30,965 nt of DNA from RUG14871 sp045539425. Its GTDB lineage: Bacteria > Bacillota_I > Bacilli_A > Erysipelotrichales > Erysipelotrichaceae. The notes beneath the pieces were generated by a model. It had not been told where the DNA came from and searched no databases. It saw nothing but the letters and a program-made list of their open reading frames with translations. The position numbers and the translations under genes are program-made. The stretch is from the NCBI GenBank assembly GCA_045539425.1, contig JAZQFH010000024.1, positions 1-30,965 of the forward strand. The letters run 5' to 3'. This document shows positions 1 to 8,904 of this stretch, piece after piece (within the stretch, counting starts at the first letter, position 1; each line of letters opens with the position of its first letter).

Positions 1-32
1 AAAGTCTCCTGGTACGAGATTATTTTACCAAA

Positions 33-66
33 AGCCCTCAGGTTCGATTCCCTTGGGCTTTTTTAC
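33..66 (+). terminator. Probable intrinsic terminator of an upstream, unseen gene
   Basis: AAAAGCCC (about 32-38) can pair with GGGCTTTTTT (about 55-64), giving a short GC stem followed by a T run. The loop contains GGTTCGATTCC, which resembles a tRNA T-loop. Only two of the five T-stem pairs form, no acceptor stem follows and there is no CCA, so I read this as a terminator closing whatever lies left of the window. Confidence 0.5.
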
Positions 67-80
67 TTCTTTTCCATTAA

Positions 81-148
81 AAAAAGGGCTGTTAACCTTT
101 AACTCCCGAATCATTTTAATTCGAGGTTTTTAAACAGCCCCCTTTTTT
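81..148. terminator. Long imperfect hairpin with A and T tracts, bidirectional terminator
   Basis: GGGCTGTT (86-93) pairs with AACAGCCC (133-140). Inside it AACCT/AGGTT and CGAAT/ATTCG also pair, so the whole stretch folds into one long interrupted stem. It is flanked by A7 on the left and T6 on the right, so it can terminate in both directions. The right edge touches the stop codon of the minus-strand dehydrogenase, for which it is the natural terminator. Confidence 0.75.
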
Positions 149-1082
149 AATATCCTTCTGTGCGGTCAACCACATTGTTCAGCGGAAGATGATCCCGGTA
201 GCGAATCAGGTTTTCCATCATGATTTCAAAGAGCAGCTGACGCGTGATGATCGCGTTTTTCTTTCCGGAAATATGCGGTGTGATATGCAGACGTTCTTTA
301 TCATAGAGCTTACTCTCAGCCTTAAGAGGTTCATCTCGCTGCACATCCAGATAGACGGAAGAGAAATATCCTTCCTCCATAGCCTGCAGTAAGCCGTCTT
401 CCTCAATCAGGGAACCGCGTCCGACATTGATCAGAATGCAGTCTTTTTTGCATTTTGTCAGCATTTCATAATTCAGAAGTCCCTCGGTTTTATCTGTATG
501 CGGTAAAGCGCAAGCAAGCACATCCGCGCGTGGCAATGCTTCCGGAAGGTCTTCCACGGTATATGCCTCATCGATATAGGAGGAGCATTCATGCAGGTTT
601 CTGGTTACGGCAATGACATGCGCACCCAATGCCTTTACGCGTTTCGCAAAGTTTGTTCCGATATCGCCAAGTCCCAGGCAGACAATGGTGGAGTTGTAAA
701 CGGTGTTCATCAGGCCAAGATCCGTATACTGATGCTTTTTCTGCAATTCATCGTATTCCAGTAAACGCTTCTCGGATGAGAGAAGTACTGCCAGCATGTA
801 TTCGCTGATGGCGATACCGTATACTCCGGACGCATTCGTTAACTGGATTTGCTTCGGAATGCTGAGATACTTTTCGTTTCCGGCGGACTCCAGCTGAAGC
901 CATTTCAGTTTTTTGAAATTAGGTAAAAGCGCTGGACTTGGGTTTCCCAGAATCACTTCCGTTTCAGCGTAGTAGGGGGAGAGATCTTCTCCATAGGAGG
1001 AAAATGCGATTTCGATTCCTTCAAGCTGTTTCAGCTCTGTTTTTTCTTCTTCACTGAATGGGTTCAGACATAATACGTTCAT
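147..1082 (-). CDS. D-isomer-specific 2-hydroxyacid dehydrogenase family protein
   Basis: 311 residues, the usual length for this NAD(P)-dependent cytosolic family (2-oxoacid/D-2-hydroxyacid interconversion). The Rossmann motif is GLGDIG (G137-G142). The catalytic triad of the family can be placed as R222 (NVGRGS), E251 (RDEPL) and H270 (TPHISG), so the enzyme looks intact. The N-terminal half is less typical, as in the phosphoglycerate-dehydrogenase-like/glyoxylate-reductase-like members, and the substrate cannot be told from sequence. The start is supported by AGAGGTG about 8 nt upstream and a TATAAT at 1106-1111. It is a single-gene unit, separated from the exporter operon by a terminator. 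Confidence 0.88.
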   Translation of the reverse strand: MNVLCLNPFSEEEKTELKQLEGIEIAFSSYGEDLSPYYAETEVILGNPSPALLPNFKKLKWLQLESAGNEKYLSIPKQIQLTNASGVYGIAISEYMLAVLLSSEKRLLEYDELQKKHQYTDLGLMNTVYNSTIVCLGLGDIGTNFAKRVKALGAHVIAVTRNLHECSSYIDEAYTVEDLPEALPRADVLACALPHTDKTEGLLNYEMLTKCKKDCILINVGRGSLIEEDGLLQAMEEGYFSSVYLDVQRDEPLKAESKLYDKERLHITPHISGKKNAIITRQLLFEIMMENLIRYRDHLPLNNVVDRTEGY

Positions 1083-1105
1083 AGGTAAGCACCTCTTTCA
1101 TTTCC

Positions 1106-1111
1106 ATTATA
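1106..1111 (-). promoter_or_regulatory. -10 box of the 2-hydroxyacid dehydrogenase promoter
   Basis: Perfect TATAAT on the minus strand, 24 nt upstream of the start codon. The -35 region (about 1129-1134) is weak. Confidence 0.55.
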
Positions 1112-1145
1112 AGCGATACCGCTCTTCCTTTGTGATTTAAGAATG

Positions 1146-1167
1146 AAAAAGGGAAGCAGTGCTTCCC
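1146..1167 (-). terminator. Intrinsic terminator of the ABC exporter operon
   Basis: GGGAAGC (1151-1157) pairs with GCTTCCC (1161-1167) around a 3-nt loop. Read on the minus strand it is followed by TTTTT, seven bases past the exporter stop codon. Confidence 0.85.
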
Positions 1168-1173
1168 TGTATT

Positions 1174-3093
1174 CTATTCGAGTTCGAATGCTCCGGTATA
1201 GAGCTGATAGTAAGTTCCCTTGAGATCGAGCAGCTGTTCGTGCGTTCCGCGTTCAATGATCTTACCGTGATCGAGAACCATGATGGCATTGGAGTTACGG
1301 ACCGTGGAAAGACGGTGGGCAATGACGAATACCGTTCTGCCTTTCATCAGGTTGTCCATGCCTTTCTGAACCAGTGCTTCCGTACGGGTATCGATGGAGG
1401 ATGTGGCTTCATCCAGAATCATGACCGGCGGGTTGGCAACGGCAGCGCGGGCGATGGAGATCAGCTGACGCTGTCCCTGAGAAAGCTGTGAACCGTTATG
1501 CGTTAACATGGTGTTGTATCCATCCGGCAGACGGGTGATGAAGTCATCCGCATTTGCCAGTTTGGCAGCTTCGATGCATTCCTCATCCGTGGCATCCAGT
1601 TTTCCATAGCGGATATTGTCCATGACCGTTCCCGTAAAGAGGTTGACATCCTGTAAGACCATACCCAGAGATCTTCTGAGATCCGGTTTCTTGATCTTGT
1701 TGATGTTGATGTGGTCATAGCGGATCTTGCCGTCCGGAATGTCATAGAAACGGTTGATCAGGTTTGTGATGGTTGTCTTACCCGCACCCGTGGCACCGAC
1801 GAAGGCAATCTTCTGACCCGGCTTGGCGTATAGCGAGACATCGTAGAGGACCTGTTTATCCGGTTCATATCCGAAGTCGACATCCACCATTTCAATGTCA
1901 CCGGCAAGCTGTGTGTAGGTCGTGGTGTCATCTGCCTTGTGGTAGTGTTTCCATGCCCAGTGACCGGTGTAATCCTTTGTTTCCTCAATCGTACCGTCTT
2001 CTAAGATGTTGCAGCGGACGAGCATGACATATCCGTCATCCTCTTCGCTCTTTTCATCAATCAAAGCGAAGACACGGTCGCTTCCGGCAAGTGCCATGGC
2101 TACCATGGAGACCTGCTGCGAGACCTGGGAAACCGTCTGGCTCATCTGTCTGGCTAAACCCAGGAAAGAGATGATAACGCCGATGGATAATGTATTGATT
2201 CCCGTCAGGGAAATATTGGTTACCTGTAAGGAGACCATTAAGCTTCCGACGATGGCAAGGATAACGTAGAGAATATTTCCCATGTTTGCCAGAATCGGCA
2301 TCAGTGCGTTCGCATTGCGGTTGGCACTTCTGCTGTCTTCAAATAACTGCTGGTTGAGAACATCGAAATCCTTTTTGGCTTTTTCTTCATGCGTGAAGAC
2401 CTTAACGACCTTCATGCCTTCCATCATTTCTTCGATGAATCCTTCTTCATCGGCCAGCGATTTCTGCTGCTGGATCATGTAGCGGGCACTTCTGCCGCCG
2501 AATTTGCCGGTGATCTTGAACATCGCAAAGATGACTGCGAGAACCACAAGCGTGAGCCAGAGGCTGTAGCGCAACATGGTGAAGAAGACAACAACCAGAG
2601 ACAGCATGGACTGGAACATGTTCGGGATACTCTGACCGACTAACATCCGGATCGTATCCACGTCGTTGGTGTAGGTGGACATGATTTCCCCGTGAGAGTG
2701 AGTGTCAAAGTAGCGGATCGGGAGGGTTTCCATGTTGTCGAACATCTCATCGCGGAGGTTCTTGATGGTTCCCTGACCGACACCGGCCATGATCTGACCC
2801 TGTACCGTACTGGCTAAAATTCCGATGACGTAGATGCTGGCCATGGTGACTATCAGTTTCAAAAGCTGTTTTTCAACTGCCGCAAGACCTGCGGTAATAC
2901 CCGGCATGACGACATCGTCAATCAGCTGCTGCATGAATGTAGCCGCAACTACCGTGGAGAAGGCGGAGAAAAGTAAACAGACGGCGACTGCCAGAAGATG
3001 GAATTTATAGTGTCTGAACACATAGATCAGTAGGCGCTTCAGACTCTTCATGTCAATCTTTTTATTTGTGACAACTCTGCTTGGTCTAGGCAT
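1174..3093 (-). CDS. ABC exporter half-transporter, catalytically canonical subunit
   Basis: 639 residues: an N-terminal six-helix exporter membrane domain followed by an ATPase domain. Walker A is GATGAGKT (433-440), signature LSQGQ (537-541), Walker B MILDE with catalytic E562, and switch His H593 in IAHRLSTV. A linker of about 45 residues (roughly 350-395, containing TGHWAWKHYH) sits between the two domains, as I recall from related Firmicute exporters. The start chosen is the ATG at 3093: it has AAGGAGG about 9 nt upstream, and its first bases overlap the stop of the partner gene by 8 nt. A further upstream ATG gives 12 more residues but has no comparable RBS. It pairs with the next gene as a heterodimeric exporter; substrate unknown, perhaps drugs or peptides. 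Confidence 0.92.
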   Translation of the reverse strand: MPRPSRVVTNKKIDMKSLKRLLIYVFRHYKFHLLAVAVCLLFSAFSTVVAATFMQQLIDDVVMPGITAGLAAVEKQLLKLIVTMASIYVIGILASTVQGQIMAGVGQGTIKNLRDEMFDNMETLPIRYFDTHSHGEIMSTYTNDVDTIRMLVGQSIPNMFQSMLSLVVVFFTMLRYSLWLTLVVLAVIFAMFKITGKFGGRSARYMIQQQKSLADEEGFIEEMMEGMKVVKVFTHEEKAKKDFDVLNQQLFEDSRSANRNANALMPILANMGNILYVILAIVGSLMVSLQVTNISLTGINTLSIGVIISFLGLARQMSQTVSQVSQQVSMVAMALAGSDRVFALIDEKSEEDDGYVMLVRCNILEDGTIEETKDYTGHWAWKHYHKADDTTTYTQLAGDIEMVDVDFGYEPDKQVLYDVSLYAKPGQKIAFVGATGAGKTTITNLINRFYDIPDGKIRYDHININKIKKPDLRRSLGMVLQDVNLFTGTVMDNIRYGKLDATDEECIEAAKLANADDFITRLPDGYNTMLTHNGSQLSQGQRQLISIARAAVANPPVMILDEATSSIDTRTEALVQKGMDNLMKGRTVFVIAHRLSTVRNSNAIMVLDHGKIIERGTHEQLLDLKGTYYQLYTGAFELE

Positions 3094-4831
3094 CTGCTCT
3101 TTCCTCCTTTCCTTTGGTCTGGGAATCAAAGATTTCCTTGTAGATTCCGTTATGTTTCAGTAACTCTTCATGATTGCCGTGTTCGACGATCTTACCGCTT
3201 TCCAGAACGATGATCTGATCGGCGTCCTGTACGGAAGAAATACGCTGGGCAATGATGATCTTGGTGGTTTCCGGAATATATTTCTTGAAGCCTTCCCGTA
3301 TCAGGGCATCGGTTTTGGTATCAACGGCACTGGTGGAGTCATCCAGAATCAGTACCTTCGGTTTTTTCAATAGGGCTCGTGCGATACATAAGCGCTGCTT
3401 CTGTCCGCCGGAAACGTTGGTTCCGCCCTGGGAAATCATGGTGTCATAACCGTCTTCCCGCTGCTCGACGAATTCATGCGCCTGGGCAAGCTTGCACGCT
3501 TCAATGATTTCTTCATCGGTTGCGTTTTCATTTCCCCAACGCAGGTTTTCCTTGATGGTACCCTTGAAGAGGACGTTTTTCTGCAGAACGACGGCGACCT
3601 GGTCTCTGAGTGCTTCCAGATCGTACTCTCTGACATCCACGCCGCCGACATAGACGGCACCTTCGGAAACATCATAGAGCCGGTTGATCAGCTGGATCAG
3701 GGTAGTTTTGGAAGAGCCGGTACCGCCGATGATACCGACAGTTTCGCCGCTTTTGATATCCAGGTTGATATTGGCAAGGGCACGGCGTTTGCTCTTGGGG
3801 TTATAGCGGAAAGTAACATTGTCGAAGACGATGGAGCCGTCCTTGACTTCCTTGATGCCGTTTTCCGGAGAGAGCAGGGTGCTCTTATAAGTCAGAACTT
3901 CATAGATACGGTTCGCAGCTTCCGTTGCGAAGGTGATCTGCATGAAGACCATGGAAAGCATCATCAGACTGGATAAGATCTGGATGCCGTAAGTTGTTAA
4001 GGAAGAAAGTTCGCCGGTCGTTAATTCCGTTGCGCCTGTTGAGACAATCAGGCGGCTTCCGAGATAGGAGACCAGTAACATCGAAGTGAACATGCACGTC
4101 ATCATCAGCGGTCCGTTTAAGGAAATAATGCGTTCCGCAAATGTGAAGTCCTTGCGTACCTCTTCGGATGCCTTGTTGAATTTCTCGATTTCGTAGTCTT
4201 CTCTTACGAAGGATTTGACAACGCGGATTCCCGCGACGTTCTCCTGAACGGAATTGTTCAGAGCATCATACTTCTTGAAGATTCTGCGGAAGATCGGATG
4301 CGCAAGTTTGAAGATTCCAAGTAATCCTGCCGCAAGCACCGGAATGATGCCGATGAAGACCAGAGCCATCTTATGATTGATACGAAATGCCATGATGACG
4401 GAGAAGATCAGCATTAATGGAGCACGTACCGCCATGCGGATCAGCATCTGGAAGGCGTTCTGGATATGGCTAACGTCACTTGTCAGACGAGTGACTAAGG
4501 AAGAAGTGGAGAACTTATCGATATCGGCAAAGGAGAACTCCTGTACCTGATAGAAGAGGTCTCTTCTTAAATTCTTCGCAAACCCCGTGGAAGCACTGGC
4601 TCCGTAACGGGCGGAATTCGCACCGCAGAACAGGGAAATCGTTGCGAGTACGATCAGAATGCAGCCGTAGCGGATGACCGGATCGATGGAACCGCTGTGC
4701 ATGTGGTCGATTAATGCCGCCATGATTGTCGGAATGATGCATTCCATTAATACCTCTCCAACCATGAAGAGAGGGGTGAGTATGGTTTCCTTTTTATATT
4801 CACCGATTTTTTCCATGAACAGCTTAATCAT
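3086..4831 (-). CDS. ABC exporter half-transporter, subunit with degenerate ATP site
   Basis: 581 residues, exporter membrane domain plus ATPase. Walker A is GGTGSSKT (369-376), signature VSGGQ (473-477). Two catalytic residues are altered: Walker B ends LILDD (D498 in place of Glu) and the switch histidine is Gln (Q529 in IAQRISSV). Heterodimeric type I exporters of the BmrCD/TM287-288 kind carry such a degenerate site in one subunit, so this fits a regulatory half paired with the canonical downstream partner. Start at 4831 overlaps the marR stop by 8 nt and its own end overlaps the partner start by 8 nt, which implies translational coupling. Confidence 0.92.
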   Translation of the reverse strand: MIKLFMEKIGEYKKETILTPLFMVGEVLMECIIPTIMAALIDHMHSGSIDPVIRYGCILIVLATISLFCGANSARYGASASTGFAKNLRRDLFYQVQEFSFADIDKFSTSSLVTRLTSDVSHIQNAFQMLIRMAVRAPLMLIFSVIMAFRINHKMALVFIGIIPVLAAGLLGIFKLAHPIFRRIFKKYDALNNSVQENVAGIRVVKSFVREDYEIEKFNKASEEVRKDFTFAERIISLNGPLMMTCMFTSMLLVSYLGSRLIVSTGATELTTGELSSLTTYGIQILSSLMMLSMVFMQITFATEAANRIYEVLTYKSTLLSPENGIKEVKDGSIVFDNVTFRYNPKSKRRALANINLDIKSGETVGIIGGTGSSKTTLIQLINRLYDVSEGAVYVGGVDVREYDLEALRDQVAVVLQKNVLFKGTIKENLRWGNENATDEEIIEACKLAQAHEFVEQREDGYDTMISQGGTNVSGGQKQRLCIARALLKKPKVLILDDSTSAVDTKTDALIREGFKKYIPETTKIIIAQRISSVQDADQIIVLESGKIVEHGNHEELLKHNGIYKEIFDSQTKGKEERADA

Positions 4832-5264
4832 TGCTTACCTCCTGCTGTACTGCTAAATTCTCATACATCTGATTCAGAAGGAGAAGGAGCTTGTTCCTGT
4901 CTTCTTCCGAGATATCCCGCTCCAAATCTTCCCGGAGCTGCTTTCTTAACCTGTCTACTTTTTCGCGGAAAAGGTATGCCTGTGCGGTCAGTTCCACGAT
5001 TTTTATGCGGCGGTCTACCTGGGAAAGGTAGGATTTGACAAAACCGTTGTTTTCCATTCGCGTAATGATGCCGACAATGGTCGGATGAGACACGCTGAGG
5101 CGTTCCTCAATTTCTTTCTGTGTCATTGTGCCGCCGTTTTTTTCCAGTGTCCAGAGCACATGAGCCTGCTGAAATGTCAGATTGCAGTCTTTCATTTCCG
5201 CGTCCATCCGCTCTTTGATCCGGTTATTGATATATTTTAATAAATACCCGATATCCTGATACAT
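4824..5264 (-). CDS. MarR-family transcriptional regulator
   Basis: 146 residues, typical length. The winged helix-turn-helix spans about 45-100: recognition-helix region SVSHPTIVGIITRMENNGFV, then the wing with the family DRR signature (SQVDRRIKIVELT). Helices at both ends would form the dimer interface. It is the first gene of an operon with the two exporter subunits and overlaps the first by 8 nt, the usual arrangement for a repressor that controls its own exporter and is released by the exported compound (family knowledge; ligand unknown). AAAGGA lies 8 nt upstream of the ATG. A palindrome in the promoter is the likely operator. Confidence 0.92.
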   Translation of the reverse strand: MYQDIGYLLKYINNRIKERMDAEMKDCNLTFQQAHVLWTLEKNGGTMTQKEIEERLSVSHPTIVGIITRMENNGFVKSYLSQVDRRIKIVELTAQAYLFREKVDRLRKQLREDLERDISEEDRNKLLLLLNQMYENLAVQQEVSND

Positions 5265-5278
5265 AAAAAAATCCTTTC

Positions 5279-5322
5279 TGTAGCACGCTACACATTATAC
5301 AACTCTGCTCTCGTGTTTTCAA
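5279..5322 (-). promoter_or_regulatory. Promoter and candidate MarR operator of the exporter operon
   Basis: On the minus strand TTGAAA (5317-5322), a 17-nt spacer and TATAAT (5294-5299) form a near-consensus sigma-A promoter. Just downstream, over the expected start site, TGTAGC-GT-GCTACA (5279-5292) is a palindrome with 6-bp arms. Its position is where a MarR repressor would block transcription; operator function is inference. Confidence 0.75.
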
Positions 5323-5335
5323 GAGAGTTTCCACG

Positions 5336-5360
5336 AAAAAAAGACAGCCCGGAGGCTGTC
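5336..5360 (-). terminator. Intrinsic terminator after the HD-GYP-like gene
   Basis: GACAGCC (5343-5349) pairs with GGCTGTC (5354-5360) around CGGA; on the minus strand a run of T follows. The stem overlaps the stop codon of the gene at 5359. Confidence 0.85.
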
Positions 5361-7158
5361 AGAGTGTTTCATAAATCTGCAGATAGTATTCGCTGTCTTC
5401 TTTCTCCAGTATCCTTCGGATTCCCTCCAGTACGGTTTCATCTTCCAGGTAGGAACAGATCATAGGGGAGAACTGACGGTGTGACATGCGGAGGATTTCC
5501 GCAATACATTTCTTAAAATTCCCTTCATAATGATCCGTCAGATAGGATACTACCGCTACAAGATCTGTCATAAGACGGTATTCGGAATTGTTGCGGACAT
5601 ATTCTTCCGCAAAGCCGTCGGAGCCGTCATACCAGTTATGATGTCCGAGACAGATATCGGCATACCGTTCCGTGGAAGGATGCTGTTTCAGCTCGTAATA
5701 GCCGGTGGAAGTGTGGATCTTATAAATATGATACTCATCTTCCAGATATCCGCGCATGTTTACAATGCGCTGCAGGTTCAGTTTGATCAGTCCGAAATCA
5801 TGATAGAGTCCGCATTCATATGCGTACGAAAGCAAAGCCTGTTTTTTCTCATCTTTCTCCGTAAGAGACCTGATAAAGCTGATGTCGTCAAAGAAACGGC
5901 AGTCAGTTTCAAAAATCCGTTCCGCAAAGAAGCGGGTGAGTTCCGCTGAGCGCAGTGAATTCAGATACAGTTGTGCGGAAAGATGCGGTAAGAGCTCCAG
6001 TGAGATTTCCTTGAAGGAAGGCACGTCTTCGCATTCATAATAATCGGTCAGAACAAGTGCCGTGTTGTATGCGAGATAGTCATTGAGCACGCCGGCAGGG
6101 AAATTCCGCATGGTCTGCATCATCTTGTCGTAGGCATGATTGAGAAAGCGTATATGCTTTTCGCGGTTACGTATGGTGGGATTGCGTTTTAAGAGCGTTC
6201 CGTAATAGATGGCAAGCTGTACATTTCCATACAGGCCGCTCATATCGTACTGGTCATAGGGAACGGAATCAATCAAGTGTTCCATTCGCTCCAGTGTCGT
6301 ATATAAATCAGTGAAGCCGCATGCATATTCCATTTCATAATACGGCCAGAGCCAGCGGATATTCGGGTTATTGTTTTCCTTTTCCGGCTCAAAGACGATG
6401 TGGCATGCTTCCAAAACGGAAGAGAGTTCTTCCGTTGACAGATTCCCGCGGGAAAGAACTTCCCTGCAGGAGGAAAGCTGTTGGTAAGTACGCCGCTGAT
6501 AAACGTCCCATGGCAGTTCCGGTGCCAGCGAACGGTAATAGTCGTCTTTGGTAATCTCGATGACCCGGTTCGCCACCGAAATCTTCTTCTTGAGATTTTT
6601 CGGCAGACAGATGCCGATATTTGCCAGTGAACGGATGATATATCCCCGTGTTTCACTATCTGTGATTTCCTCAAAATGTCTCAGGTATCCGGAAGCCTCC
6701 GTAAAGACCATTTCATTCTGGAAATAGAAAGGATTGGAAATCTCCCGCGGAAGACCCTCAACGGCACGGTTCCGGTAATACATTCCCATACCGAGCTTAT
6801 AGAGTTCTTTGATGATATTGTTTCTGTCTTTGCGGAAGCGGTAGAGTGAAAGCAGGGAATCGTGTATCAGGATATAGATTCCGCAGTCCAGATTGGTGCT
6901 CCAGTCTAACAGCTGATCAGAGAATTCCTCCAGCTCCCGTATCGTATTCTCAGAGGCATTATGAAGATCATCCAGCGTAACAAACAGATAATCGCTTAAA
7001 AGATGCAGATTCTCTGACCGTAAGGAAAGAATCCTCTGCCTGTTATCTATCTGCTGAGCAACCCAGCTTTGATAATCCGAACGTTTGACTCCGTAAAAAT
7101 TGCTGAGCTGTTCAATTTCCCTGAGATTCTCAATGTATTTCTTCTGATATTCCTGCAT
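5359..7158 (-). CDS. Helical-repeat protein with variant HD-GYP-like C-terminal domain
   Basis: 599 residues, soluble, no signal or membrane segment. Residues 1-430 are mostly alpha-helical and could be TPR-like; I recognise no named domain there. Residues about 440-580 align with the HD-GYP phosphodiesterase layout: YHDFG (H453, D454), H482 (KIHTSTGYYEL), HHNWYDG (H506, H507, D511), D532 (TDLVAVV), and a final YEGNF...FSP region. All expected metal ligands of that fold are present. HDxGK lacks its Lys (L457), and the GYP motif reads SDGF, so this is a divergent member; c-di-GMP hydrolysis cannot be assumed. It starts one base after the hybrid kinase stop, so the two are one operon and probably one pathway. 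An alternative is a non-catalytic HD protein acting through binding. Confidence 0.65.
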   Translation of the reverse strand: MQEYQKKYIENLREIEQLSNFYGVKRSDYQSWVAQQIDNRQRILSLRSENLHLLSDYLFVTLDDLHNASENTIRELEEFSDQLLDWSTNLDCGIYILIHDSLLSLYRFRKDRNNIIKELYKLGMGMYYRNRAVEGLPREISNPFYFQNEMVFTEASGYLRHFEEITDSETRGYIIRSLANIGICLPKNLKKKISVANRVIEITKDDYYRSLAPELPWDVYQRRTYQQLSSCREVLSRGNLSTEELSSVLEACHIVFEPEKENNNPNIRWLWPYYEMEYACGFTDLYTTLERMEHLIDSVPYDQYDMSGLYGNVQLAIYYGTLLKRNPTIRNREKHIRFLNHAYDKMMQTMRNFPAGVLNDYLAYNTALVLTDYYECEDVPSFKEISLELLPHLSAQLYLNSLRSAELTRFFAERIFETDCRFFDDISFIRSLTEKDEKKQALLSYAYECGLYHDFGLIKLNLQRIVNMRGYLEDEYHIYKIHTSTGYYELKQHPSTERYADICLGHHNWYDGSDGFAEEYVRNNSEYRLMTDLVAVVSYLTDHYEGNFKKCIAEILRMSHRQFSPMICSYLEDETVLEGIRRILEKEDSEYYLQIYETL

Positions 7159-7159
7159 G

Positions 7160-8875
7160 TCAGAATGCCTTTCTTAGAGTACTCATCAGTTTTTTGACGT
7201 CGATCGGTTTGGCGATGTGTCCGTCCATTCCGGCTTCCTTCGCTTTCGCGATATCTTCGGCAAACGTATTTGCGCTCATCGCATAGATCTTAATGGATCT
7301 GGCGTCATTGCGCTTGCTGGAGCGGATCATCTTGGTTGCATTGTATCCATCCAGAACAGGCATCTGGATATCCATCAGAATGAGATCAAAGAATCCGCTT
7401 TCCTGTAAGAGGTACTGATCCACGGCATCCTGTCCGTTTTCCGCGGAAAAGAGCTCTGCACCGGTCGGCTTCAGAAGTTCTTTGGCTATCATCATATTGA
7501 TCATGTTATCTTCCACAAGAAGAATTCTCTTTCCGCTCAGATCAATGACGCTGTGCTCTTCCGGAGAATTGTTCTGAATGGAGAGGGCTTCATTGAGCGC
7601 GTTAATGAGAGATTTGCGGAAAAACGGCAGCGGAATAAAGGAGTCGATGCCGGAACGGGTTGCCCGGTATTCAATTTCTTCCCAGTTGTCGCTGCTGATG
7701 AGAATGACGGCAGTATTCGGAATTGCCTTTTTGACGTAAGACGCCAGTTCATAGAAGGTTCCGTTGGATTCATAACGGGAACCGATGAGAAGGGCGGAAT
7801 AGGGCTCATTGCCGTATGCACTCTCGGATAATAGATTGATGGCATCGGAAGACGATGTGACGATTGTATATTCGAGTTCCATCTCATCAAAATAGAGACG
7901 GTAATTCTGCTGAATCAGAGGCTCTTCCTCAAGAACCAGCAGTTTTTTATTACGTAAGGCATCCGTGTTAAGATCAATCAGTTCATAACGGACCGGAAGG
8001 CGGATCTCCACCGTGGTTCCTTTCTCGAGCTCGCTCTGGATCGTAATGGTTCCTTCCATGCTTTCCACAAGTTTTTTCACGATGCTCATTCCCAGACCGG
8101 TTCCTTCGATTTTGGAAATCGTGGAGGAGATGGCTCTTTCAAACGGGGTAAATATTTTTTCCAGGAATTCCTCACTCATGCCGATTCCGTTATCCTTACA
8201 TATAAAATTCAGCCATAGTCTTCCGTCAAGGGACTCTTCATAGAAGGAAAGGGAGATTTTCCCGAACGGGTTTGTGTATTTAATGGCATTATTGATGATA
8301 TTGACATAAATCTGGCGGAGTCTGGTAGCGTCAACATAGATATTCTCATAGTTGATATCGTGGATATCCAGCTTCAGTTCATGATGCTTCGCTTCGGATT
8401 GCGGAGTGATGATCGTCATGGTTTCATGCAAAAGGTCACTGAGCGATGTCAGTTCCTCATTGATCATCATTCTTCCCGAGTTGATCCGTGACATATCCAG
8501 AACTTCGTTGATGAGGCTGAGAAGATGGCTGGACGCAACGGAGATCTTATCCAGGGAATCGGCAACACGGCTCTTTTCATCGATGTGCTTCTGGGCAATG
8601 GCAGTCATGCCGATAATGGCATTCATCGGGGTGCGGATATCATGACTCATGTTGCTTAGAAAAGATTCTTTTGCCAGGTTGGCTTCCTCCGCTTCTTTCA
8701 GACGGATTCTGAGTTCTCGGACTTCGACAGATTCCTCCGCTTCACAGATACGGAGTTCCGTATCTTCCGATAAGCGGATCACGGTGTTTTCCGGATTCAG
8801 AGAAAAACCATCGGAACAGTACAGGTATTCCGTCTCTTCGCCGTTTTTTCTCAGGACAGCAAATTCCTTCGCCAT
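7160..8875 (-). CDS. Soluble hybrid histidine kinase with pseudo-receiver and receiver domains
   Basis: 571 residues from the ATG at 8875, which has GAGGTG 6 nt upstream; an in-frame GTG 9 nt earlier is less likely. A short N-terminal region and coiled coil (about 45-70) lead into HisKA with phospho-acceptor H78 (SHDIRTPMNAIIG). HATPase motifs follow: NIINNAIKYTN, DNGIGM (around 228-233) and GTGLGM (around 258-263). Residues about 310-435 look like a receiver fold without the acid pocket or phospho-Asp (LVLEEEP, ALLIGSRYES), so probably a pseudo-receiver. The C-terminal receiver is intact: VEDN, D502 in LILMD, and K556 in AKP. No membrane helix or recognised sensor domain is present, so the signal must be cytosolic or come through a partner. 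The downstream HD-GYP-like gene is the obvious functional neighbour; no DNA-binding response regulator lies nearby. Confidence 0.9.
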   Translation of the reverse strand: MAKEFAVLRKNGEETEYLYCSDGFSLNPENTVIRLSEDTELRICEAEESVEVRELRIRLKEAEEANLAKESFLSNMSHDIRTPMNAIIGMTAIAQKHIDEKSRVADSLDKISVASSHLLSLINEVLDMSRINSGRMMINEELTSLSDLLHETMTIITPQSEAKHHELKLDIHDINYENIYVDATRLRQIYVNIINNAIKYTNPFGKISLSFYEESLDGRLWLNFICKDNGIGMSEEFLEKIFTPFERAISSTISKIEGTGLGMSIVKKLVESMEGTITIQSELEKGTTVEIRLPVRYELIDLNTDALRNKKLLVLEEEPLIQQNYRLYFDEMELEYTIVTSSSDAINLLSESAYGNEPYSALLIGSRYESNGTFYELASYVKKAIPNTAVILISSDNWEEIEYRATRSGIDSFIPLPFFRKSLINALNEALSIQNNSPEEHSVIDLSGKRILLVEDNMINMMIAKELLKPTGAELFSAENGQDAVDQYLLQESGFFDLILMDIQMPVLDGYNATKMIRSSKRNDARSIKIYAMSANTFAEDIAKAKEAGMDGHIAKPIDVKKLMSTLRKAF

Positions 8876-8904
8876 AATGATCACCTCATCAATTCTATAG
8901 AAGA

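Noticed and set aside
33..66. tRNA 3' end suggested by GGTTCGATTCC
   Set aside because: The T-stem pairs only two of five bases, there is no acceptor stem or CCA, and the flanks form a terminator stem with a T run.
3476..3976. 166-codon plus-strand frame
   Set aside because: Antisense to the conserved ATPase domain of the exporter; no RBS.
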